From contig JAGIAU010000155.1 in NCBI GenBank assembly GCA_017744755.1, forward strand, positions 1-5,271: a stretch of 5,271 bases of DNA. Direction: 5' to 3'. Every line of letters starts with the position of its first letter. The first letter of the stretch is position 1. Both the position numbers and the translations under genes were made by a program. Below the pieces are notes generated by a model. That model saw only the letters and a list, made by a program, of their open reading frames with translations, was not told the origin of the DNA and ran no database searches. Positions 1-4,355 of this stretch are shown here, piece after piece. The stretch is from Microbacteriaceae bacterium. GTDB lineage: Bacteria > Actinomycetota > Actinomycetes > Actinomycetales > Microbacteriaceae.

Positions 1-331
1 GCTGCCGGGCGTCGCGACCTCGGCCTCGGCGGACCGCTTCGTCCGCGCCCTGCTCGCGGGCAAGGCCGGCTTCGGCCCGGGCGTGCGCCGCGCGCTCCGC
101 GGCATCGACGCCGTGCAGATCCCGGAGCGCGCGCTGCGGCTGCGGACGACGACGCCCCGGCTCATCCGCGCGTTCCACCGCGCCGGCGTCGAGGTGCACA
201 TCTGGACGGTGAACGATCCGGTGCGGATGGCCGAATTGTTCGAGCTGGGGGTCGACGGCGTCGTGACGGACCGAGCCGATCTCGGCGTCCCCACAGCCAG
301 CCGATATATCATCCCTGGGAATCAGCTGTGA
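1..331 (+). CDS. Glycerophosphodiester phosphodiesterase, C-terminal part (5' end outside window)
   Basis: This is the end of a GDPD-family TIM-barrel enzyme, which hydrolyses glycerophosphodiesters to glycerol-3-phosphate and an alcohol. The frame is open from base 2 to the TGA at 329-331, giving 109 residues. Recognition rests on two late-barrel signatures of the family: VHIWTVND (194-217) and GVDGVVTDRADLG (248-286), the usual last two strands before the C-terminus. The catalytic His/Glu/Asp residues are normally in the N-terminal part and lie outside the window, so activity and any signal peptide cannot be judged. The final residues (ASRYIIPGNQL) are coded by unusually AT-rich DNA that may overlap promoter sequence for rbpA, which starts 100 bp downstream on the same strand. 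The family call is secure; substrate and UgpQ-versus-GlpQ type are not determinable. Confidence 0.9.
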   Translation, partial: LPGVATSASADRFVRALLAGKAGFGPGVRRALRGIDAVQIPERALRLRTTTPRLIRAFHRAGVEVHIWTVNDPVRMAELFELGVDGVVTDRADLGVPTASRYIIPGNQL

Positions 332-376
332 TTTGAGGCCCGGTGGCTGGCCGAGTCCCACGCTGAACGTTATATG
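303..376 (+). promoter_or_regulatory. Candidate rbpA promoter region
   Basis: This AT-richer island covers the end of the GDPD gene and the gap before rbpA. Possible -10 boxes are TATCAT at 307-312 (fits TANNNT) and TATATG at 371-376 (lacks the final T). Neither has a convincing -35 at 16-18 bp; TTGAGG at 333-338 is 32 bp from the second box. A small AT-rich inverted repeat, AATCA-GCTG-TGATT (320-333), spans the GDPD stop codon and could be a weak hairpin. Because rbpA has its own Shine-Dalgarno, a transcript starting near 383 would have a leader of about 50 nt. A promoter here is likely from context, but its exact position is not established. Confidence 0.3.
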
Positions 377-414
377 GGGCGATGCGGGCACAACCCGCAA
401 ACCCGAAACTCCCC

Positions 415-424
415 AGAGAAGAGG
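415..424 (+). promoter_or_regulatory. Ribosome binding site of rbpA
   Basis: The purine-rich stretch AGAGAAGAGG ends 7 nt before the ATG at 432. It fixes the rbpA start at 432 and argues against an in-frame upstream ATG at 333, whose extra 33 residues resemble no RbpA. Confidence 0.7.
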
Positions 425-431
425 CCACAGA

Positions 432-797
432 ATGGCAGATCGCAGTCTGCGAGGCATGCGCCTCGGCGCCCAGAGCTTCCAGTCCGAAGAGGGCGTCGAC
501 TTCGTCGAGCGCATCACGGCCCGCTACCGCGCCGAGGACGGCACCGAGTTCGAGGTCGTCTTCGCCGAGGACGCAGAGGTCCCGACTCACTGGGAGAACC
601 CGCGGACGAACCAGTCCGGCGTCCTCCTCGACGCGAGCGGGAAGCCCGTCGAGGACGACCGCGCCGAGGACAAGGCCGCGCGCACGCACTGGGACATGCT
701 GCTGGAGCGCCGCACCATTCCCGAGCTCGAGGAGATCCTCGCCGAGCGCCTCGAGATCCTCCGCGCCCAGCGCGGCGAGAGCCGCAAGAGCGCCTGA
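432..797 (+). CDS. rbpA: RNA polymerase-binding protein RbpA
   Basis: RbpA is an actinobacterial protein that binds RNA polymerase and the group I/II sigma factor, stabilises the open complex and supports promoter melting. The 121-residue product shows the expected order: an N-terminal tail (MADRSLRGMRLGAQS, 1-15), a core beta domain (about 28-66, with RYRAEDGTEFEVVFA and AEVPTHW), a linker (about 67-84) and the helical sigma-interaction domain (84-117, starting RTHWDMLLERR). There are no cysteines, so this is the zinc-free type, as in M. tuberculosis. The Arg before THWDM (R84) aligns with the DNA-contacting Arg79 of the M. tuberculosis protein. The linker, called basic in the M. tuberculosis structure, is net acidic here (VEDDRAEDK). 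The start is supported by AGAGAAGAGG 7 nt upstream and by homology from the first residue. It converges on lnt, with the first repeat copy beginning directly after its TGA. Confidence 0.96.
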   Translation: MADRSLRGMRLGAQSFQSEEGVDFVERITARYRAEDGTEFEVVFAEDAEVPTHWENPRTNQSGVLLDASGKPVEDDRAEDKAARTHWDMLLERRTIPELEEILAERLEILRAQRGESRKSA

Positions 798-829
798 CCC
801 TTCGACTCGCTGCGCTCGCTCAGGGAGCC
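798..829 (+). repeat. Short interspersed element, copy A (32 bp)
   Basis: The unit begins CCCTTCGACTCG and ends GCTCAGGGAGCC, and starts at the base after the rbpA stop codon. With the following AG it is identical over 34 bp (798-831) to copy E at 4873-4906. Its outer CCCT and AGGG are complementary and its centre contains the small palindrome CGCTGCG, so it resembles REP-like palindromic elements. I associate it with Microbacteriaceae from memory; no search was done. Confidence 0.9.
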
Positions 830-831
830 AG

Positions 832-860
832 TTCGACTCGCTGCGCTCGCTCAGGGAGCC
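832..860 (+). repeat. Short interspersed element, copy B (29 bp, direct)
   Basis: Identical to bases 4-32 of copy A (TTCGACTCG...AGGGAGCC) but without the leading CCC. It follows copy A after a 2-nt AG spacer, so the pair is a direct tandem repeat with a 34/31-bp period. Confidence 0.9.
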
Positions 861-862
861 GG

Positions 863-895
863 TTCGACTCGGGCTGCGCCCTCGCTCAGGGAGCC
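863..895 (+). repeat. Short interspersed element, copy C (33 bp variant)
   Basis: This third direct copy follows B after a GG spacer. It matches B except for an extra GG on one side and CC on the other side of the central TGCG, turning the centre into GGGC-TGC-GCCC (871-881), a 4-bp perfect stem with a 3-nt loop. The lnt stop codon (886-888, read on the minus strand) lies inside it. Confidence 0.85.
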
Positions 896-2574
896 GGGCG
901 CTGGTCCGCCGAGCGAGCGGAGCGGGTCGAAGCGCGCCGCGTCACGAGCAGCACCGCGCCGGCGCCCGCGAGCAGGAGCACGCCGAGCGCGGCCAGCACG
1001 ACCTCGATCGCGCGGCCGTGGGCGGCCGCGGGCGTGATCGTGTCGTAGAGCGGCACGTCGGCGATGATCGAGCCCGGCTCGTACCACGGCAGCGACTCGA
1101 CGACCCTGCCGTCGACGCCGATGACGGCGCTGATGCCGACGGTCGAGACGTTGACGACGCTGCGACCGAGCTCGGCGGCGCGGATCCGCGCGAACTCGAG
1201 CTGCTGCGCGCTCTCGTCGGTGCGGCCGAAGTCGGCGTTGTTCGACGTCGCGAGGATGATCCGGCCGCCCTCCATGACCGACTCGCGCAGGAGCGCGTCG
1301 TCGACGATGTCGTAGCAGATGTTCACGCCCACGCGGACGGGGCCGCTCGCGGTCGGGACGTCCATGACGGCGTCGGTGGTGCCGAAGGCGTACTCGCGGC
1401 CGATCATCTTCGTCAGATCCGGGACGAGGAGCTCGAAGAACGCGCGGTCGGGGATGTACTCGCCCCAGACGACGGGATGCCGCTTGTCGTAGGTGTCGAG
1501 CGCCTCGCCCTGCGCGGCGGAGTCGCCGTCGCGGCCGTCCCAGAGGATCGCGGTGTTGTAGTAGGTGCCGTCCGCGGTCTGCGTGATCGCCTGGCCGAGC
1601 AGCGGCGCCTTCGCGAGCTCGGAGATCGCGGACCAGACGGATCCGGTGTAGTCGTCCGCCTGCGGGTCCCAGTCGCTGCCGCCCTCGGGCCACAGCACGA
1701 GGTCGACCCGCTCCCCCGCCTCCACCTGGTCGATGACCGGCTGCGTGGCCTGCACCTGCGCGGCGAGCAGGTCGCCGGCGCTGCGCTGGTCGAAGTAGCC
1801 GGCGGGTCCGTCGCCCTGCACGAGCGCGATGCGCATCATGCCGGTCTGCGCGACGGGGAACGCCGGCCACAGCACGAGCGCCGCCGCGAGGAGGACCGGC
1901 GGAACGACCCGGGCGACGGGGTGGATCCCGCGCGCCCGCGCCGCCTCGACGACGAGCGCGACGAACCAGACGACGACGAACGTCACGCCCGAGATGCCGA
2001 TCCACGAGTACAGGCCGACGAGCGGCGAGTCGATCTGCGAGTGCCCGATGCGGCCCCAGGCGAAGCCGCCGTACGGCCATACGCTGAAGATCGCCTCGCG
2101 CGCGGTCCAGAGTCCGGCGACGGCCACTGGCAGGACGACGACCCGCAGCACCCAGTCGGGCCAGCGGACCGGCCAGGCGCGCGGCAGCCAGCGGTACGCC
2201 AGGGCGATGAGGCCGGCGCCGATCGCGAAGAAGAACCCGCCCGTGAGCGAGAGGCCGATCATCGGGATCGGCCCGACCCACTGCGAGGCCCACTGGATGT
2301 GCACGAGGTAGAACACGCTCTCGTAGACGAGACCGACGAGCGCCCCCGTCCAGAACCCGCGACCGACGAGCGAGACGAGCGCCATCGCGATGCCCGGGAA
2401 CACCATCGGCCACCAGCCGAGGTCCGGGTAGGCGAGGTCGGTCACGACGCCGCCGAGGGCCGCGGTCGCGATCGCCGCCCACCAGGGCAGGATCGGCTGG
2501 ACCGGGCGCGGCGTCCCGCTCGCCGGATCGGCGGGCGGCGCGGCGGCGGGCTCGCGCAGGGACAGGGTGGCCAC
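886..2574 (-). CDS. lnt: Apolipoprotein N-acyltransferase
   Basis: Lnt is a membrane enzyme that transfers an acyl chain from phospholipid to the N-terminal cysteine of lipoproteins. The 562 residues include about seven N-terminal hydrophobic segments (roughly 30-48, 52-72, 74-95, 103-126, 141-156, 187-210, 223-242), a nitrilase-like extracytoplasmic domain (about 246-515) and a last membrane helix (523-545). The catalytic Glu-Lys-Cys triad is visible as E297 (LWPEGG), K364 (YDKRHPVVWGEYIP) and C420 (GVNICYD). The conserved Glu of GEYIP is E372; the residue two after the Cys, Glu389 in E. coli, is Asp here (D422). The start is GTG at 2574: an in-frame TAG lies at 2584-2586, only nine bases upstream. 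There is no good Shine-Dalgarno, but a -10-like box fits leaderless initiation. Unlike the fused M. tuberculosis Rv2051c, no mannosyltransferase domain follows. The C-terminal tail (about 547-562) and stop codon come from repeat copies D and C. Confidence 0.95.
   Translation of the reverse strand: MATLSLREPAAAPPADPASGTPRPVQPILPWWAAIATAALGGVVTDLAYPDLGWWPMVFPGIAMALVSLVGRGFWTGALVGLVYESVFYLVHIQWASQWVGPIPMIGLSLTGGFFFAIGAGLIALAYRWLPRAWPVRWPDWVLRVVVLPVAVAGLWTAREAIFSVWPYGGFAWGRIGHSQIDSPLVGLYSWIGISGVTFVVVWFVALVVEAARARGIHPVARVVPPVLLAAALVLWPAFPVAQTGMMRIALVQGDGPAGYFDQRSAGDLLAAQVQATQPVIDQVEAGERVDLVLWPEGGSDWDPQADDYTGSVWSAISELAKAPLLGQAITQTADGTYYNTAILWDGRDGDSAAQGEALDTYDKRHPVVWGEYIPDRAFFELLVPDLTKMIGREYAFGTTDAVMDVPTASGPVRVGVNICYDIVDDALLRESVMEGGRIILATSNNADFGRTDESAQQLEFARIRAAELGRSVVNVSTVGISAVIGVDGRVVESLPWYEPGSIIADVPLYDTITPAAAHGRAIEVVLAALGVLLLAGAGAVLLVTRRASTRSARSADQRPAP
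903..931 (-). repeat. Short interspersed element, diverged inverted copy D (29 bp)
   Basis: Read on the minus strand this begins TTCGACCCGCTCC and ends CTCGGCGGACC. By hand alignment it agrees with copy B at 23 of 29 positions, in opposite orientation. It can therefore pair with B or C to form a long imperfect stem. It lies wholly inside the 3' end of lnt, where it encodes the last residues after the final membrane segment. Confidence 0.7.
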
Positions 2575-2580
2575 CGATCG

Positions 2581-2586
2581 AGCCTA
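2581..2586 (-). promoter_or_regulatory. Candidate -10 box of a leaderless lnt promoter
   Basis: On the minus strand the hexamer TAGGCT (fits TANNNT) is followed by 6 nt (CGATCG) and then the GTG start at 2574. This is the distance at which transcription would begin on the start codon itself. No Shine-Dalgarno is evident and no -35 consensus is seen 16-18 bp upstream. The TAG in this box is also the in-frame stop upstream of the start. Confidence 0.45.
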
Positions 2587-2616
2587 CGCCCGCGCGTCCC
2601 GCGGGGGCTGTGGGAT

Positions 2617-2646
2617 GGCCATGCGGTCCAGCGGCCTCGCATGGCC
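2617..2646. promoter_or_regulatory. 9-bp perfect inverted repeat, candidate operator
   Basis: GGCCATGCG (2617-2625) and CGCATGGCC (2638-2646) are exact reverse complements separated by 12 bp. Their centres (2621 and 2642) are 21 bp apart, two helical turns, which suits a dimeric helix-turn-helix regulator. The right arm falls where the -35 of the downstream regulator gene would be; relative to the lnt start the site lies about 43-72 bp upstream. The proteins encoded just downstream carry LuxR-like domains and are natural candidates to bind it. This is inference from geometry; GC-rich DNA yields chance inverted repeats. Confidence 0.4.
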
Positions 2647-2663
2647 GGAAGCGGCCAGGCCGT

Positions 2664-2669
2664 TAGCAT
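2664..2669 (+). promoter_or_regulatory. Candidate -10 box of a leaderless regulator promoter
   Basis: TAGCAT fits TANNNT and is followed by 6 nt (GTCGCC) and then ATG at 2676, so transcription would start on the start codon. No Shine-Dalgarno precedes this ATG. Spacing is identical to the mirror-image box in front of lnt. A -35 consensus is not apparent. Confidence 0.5.
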
Positions 2670-2675
2670 GTCGCC

Positions 2676-3422
2676 ATGGCCGACGCCCCTGCCGCCTCCG
2701 ACCCGGATGTGACCTCGATCGTGAACGCGCTCGCCGAGGTCGCGGGCACCGCGACCCGGGTCGGCGCCGCGATGTCCGTGCTTCCCGAGCTGATGCGCGA
2801 CTGGCGCGGCGGTGCGCCCGGGGAACCGGTCGGCGTGCCGACCTTGGCGCTCCCCGGCCCGACGGCGGTCGCCGAGGCATGGCGGCGTCTGGCGGAGCCG
2901 GGCGCGGTGTTCGTGCTCCCCGACTGGCGGATGCTCGCGGAGCTCCCGGGACCGGTGTCGGGCGTTCGCGTGATCCTGGGACCGGTCGCGGCGGAGGACG
3001 TCGCCGAGGCCGGCGCCGAGCTCGCGCGGCTCGACGTGGCGGCGCGGACGGTGGACGACCCGCCGGCCTGGTTCGGCGCGGGCGCCGGCGACGTGAGCGC
3101 GTACCCCTCGGCGTGGGGACGGGAGCGACCAGAGCTCGTGCTGCTGCTCGGGGTGGCGGTCGCGACGCAGGGCTTCCGCATGCTGTTCGAGGAGGTCTGG
3201 CGCCGCGCCGCGCGCGTCGATGCGCCCGTCGCGGCGTGGCAGTCCGTGCTCTCGGCGCTCGACGGCGGGGCCGGCGACGAGGAGGTCGCGCGCGCGCTGC
3301 ACCTCTCGGAGCGGACCGTGCGCCGGCGCGTCCACGAGGCGACGGAGGCGCTCGGCGCATCCAACCGCTTCACGCTCGGGCTCGCCTGGGCGACCCGCGT
3401 CGCCCGGCCCGGAGCCTGCTGA
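2676..3422 (+). CDS. LuxR-type helix-turn-helix regulator lacking the N-terminal winged helix
   Basis: This is a 248-residue probable cytoplasmic transcription factor whose target and ligand are unknown. An N-terminal helical stretch (about 12-45, ending SVLPELMRDW) leads into a degenerate sensor-like domain (about 53-180, with YPSAWGRERPELVLLLGVAVATQGFRMLFEEVWRRA cut here into its visible parts YPSAWG, RPELV and FEEVWRRA) and a C-terminal LuxR-like HTH (about 187-241, core DEEVARALHLSERTVRRRV). It is a paralogue of the next gene: the last 41 HTH residues match at 27 positions by hand count, and the YPxxWGxxRP and LFxExWRRA motifs recur. The paralogue's N-terminal winged helix is missing. ATG 2676 is the start because an in-frame TAG occurs at 2664-2666 with no start codon between. 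It is translated next to its paralogue with a one-base overlap. Confidence 0.85.
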   Translation: MADAPAASDPDVTSIVNALAEVAGTATRVGAAMSVLPELMRDWRGGAPGEPVGVPTLALPGPTAVAEAWRRLAEPGAVFVLPDWRMLAELPGPVSGVRVILGPVAAEDVAEAGAELARLDVAARTVDDPPAWFGAGAGDVSAYPSAWGRERPELVLLLGVAVATQGFRMLFEEVWRRAARVDAPVAAWQSVLSALDGGAGDEEVARALHLSERTVRRRVHEATEALGASNRFTLGLAWATRVARPGAC

Positions 3423-4348
3423 TGGCGGCGGTGCGCGACGATCTCACGCTGCTGCGGACCATGCTCCGCTCCCGGATCGTGGAGCCCGCGCGGCTCGCGG
3501 CCCTCGTCGGGATGACCGAGGCCGAGGCCGCGGCGGCGCTCGAACGGCTCACGGCGGAGGGGCTCGTGGTCCGCACCGGCGCCGAGGCGCTGCTCCCCCC
3601 GCCGCAGCGCCCGACGATCGAGCACGCCCGCGAGGCGCTCCAGGGCGAGGTCGCGCGCCTGCAAGAGGTCATCGCCGTGCTCGACGAGCTGCCGTCGCGG
3701 CTCCGCGAGCGGCAGGCCGAGCGGGATGGCGGCCTGGACATGCGCATGCCGATGATCGGCGGCCCGAGCGCGATCGTCGACGCCTGGTGGTGGCTCGTCG
3801 AGCAGCCGCGCCCGGTCGACGCGTTCGTCGTGCTCCCGGAGTCCTCCGCGCTCCTGGAGATCGCCGAGGAGGCCGGTGGCCGCGCCCCGTCGGACGGCTC
3901 GGTCGTCCGCTACCTGCTCGGCCGGGATTCGGTGGACGCCGCGGTGCGCGAGACCGCCGCGGCGCTGCGAGCCCAGGGCGCCGAGCTGCGCGAGACCGAT
4001 CGGCTTCCCGGCTGGATGGCCGGCGAAGGCCCCGAGCGGACGGTGTTCCCGACGAACTGGGGCATCGGCCGCCCGCTCATGGTGCGGACGCTCGTGGACG
4101 CGGTCGCCGCGCAGTCGGTGCGCTCGCTCTTCGACGAGCACTGGCGGCGCGCCCGCCCGCTCGGGCTGGAGCCGGACGATTGGGAGCCCGTGCTCCGGCT
4201 CCTCGAGCTCGGCCTCGACGACGCGACGGTCGCGGAGCGGCTCGGCGTCTCGGAGCGCACCGTGCGGCGCCGTGTCGAGGACGCCATGCACGCGCTCGGC
4301 GCGACGAACCGATACACACTCGGCCGCGCCTGGGCGGCCCGGCGGTAG
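3422..4348 (+). CDS. Winged-helix (TrmB-like) plus LuxR-type HTH transcriptional regulator
   Basis: The 308-residue product has three parts: an N-terminal winged helix (about 8-52, with VEPARLAALVGMTEAEAAAAL and a wing near GLVVRTG, described here by its ends VEPARLAAL and EGLVV), a charged helical linker (about 66-102) and a middle sensor-like region (about 106-250, with FPTNWGIGRP and LFDEHWRRARPL) followed by a LuxR/GerE-like HTH (about 252-306, core VAERLGVSERTVRRRV). This order, TrmB-type wHTH, poorly conserved middle domain, LuxR HTH, is known from actinobacterial regulators of unknown ligand. The ATG at 3422 overlaps the upstream TGA by one base (TGATG), and GGAG at 3411-3414 lies 7 nt before it, so translational coupling is likely. 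Its recognition helix (SERTVRRRV) is identical to that of the upstream paralogue, suggesting a shared site or heterodimers. It ends 7 bp from the convergent helicase gene. Confidence 0.85.
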   Translation: MAAVRDDLTLLRTMLRSRIVEPARLAALVGMTEAEAAAALERLTAEGLVVRTGAEALLPPPQRPTIEHAREALQGEVARLQEVIAVLDELPSRLRERQAERDGGLDMRMPMIGGPSAIVDAWWWLVEQPRPVDAFVVLPESSALLEIAEEAGGRAPSDGSVVRYLLGRDSVDAAVRETAAALRAQGAELRETDRLPGWMAGEGPERTVFPTNWGIGRPLMVRTLVDAVAAQSVRSLFDEHWRRARPLGLEPDDWEPVLRLLELGLDDATVAERLGVSERTVRRRVEDAMHALGATNRYTLGRAWAARR

Positions 4349-4354
4349 CCGCCG
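4340..4354. terminator. Small GC hairpin between convergent genes
   Basis: CGGCGG (4340-4345) and CCGCCG (4349-4354) form a 6-bp stem whose 3-nt loop is exactly the TAG stop codon of the regulator. It sits in the 7-bp gap between the convergent stops. There is no T tract on either strand, so a terminator role is only suggested by position. Confidence 0.2.
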
Positions 4355-4355
4355 C

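Larger units (their letters stand above)
798..931. terminator. Possible bidirectional terminator formed by the repeat cluster
   Basis: rbpA and lnt converge here and both transcripts must end in or near this stretch. Available structures are the GGGC-TGC-GCCC hairpin (871-881) and a long imperfect stem between copy B or C and inverted copy D. No T tract follows any of them, so an intrinsic terminator of the classical kind is not shown. The role is inferred from position and fold-back potential only. Confidence 0.35.

Noticed and set aside
318..371. Stress sigma (SigR/SigH-type) promoter for rbpA, as reported for rbpA in other actinobacteria
   Set aside because: GGAAT at 318-322 has no GTT at the required 16-20 bp; the only nearby GTT (369-371) is 46 bp away.
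333..431. Upstream in-frame ATG extending RbpA by 33 residues
   Set aside because: The extension has no RbpA similarity, and the Shine-Dalgarno at 415-424 plus the canonical MADRSLRG start favour 432.
798..895. Possible CRISPR array
   Set aside because: The direct copies are separated by only 2 nt, not by unique spacers of 30 nt or more, and no cas genes are present.
851..2482. Long minus-strand open frame overlapping lnt
   Set aside because: Arg-rich shadow of lnt in another frame with no recognisable domain.
2668..2675. ATG at 2668 as start of the first regulator
   Set aside because: It is in a different frame from the regulator and lies within the candidate -10 region.
382..2712. Very long open frame (776 codons) on the plus strand across rbpA, the repeats and lnt
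   Set aside because: It is antisense to lnt and out of frame with rbpA; its product is a low-complexity Arg/Ala/Asp-rich string typical of GC-rich shadow frames, while lnt has a full set of family motifs.
3060..3420. Possibility that the two regulators are one gene split by a frameshift
   Set aside because: Each has its own complete middle region and C-terminal HTH, so they are tandem paralogues, not halves of one protein.
2663..4291. Long minus-strand open frame opposite the two regulator genes
   Set aside because: Antisense shadow; the plus-strand genes have HTH motifs, a coupled start and mutual paralogy.
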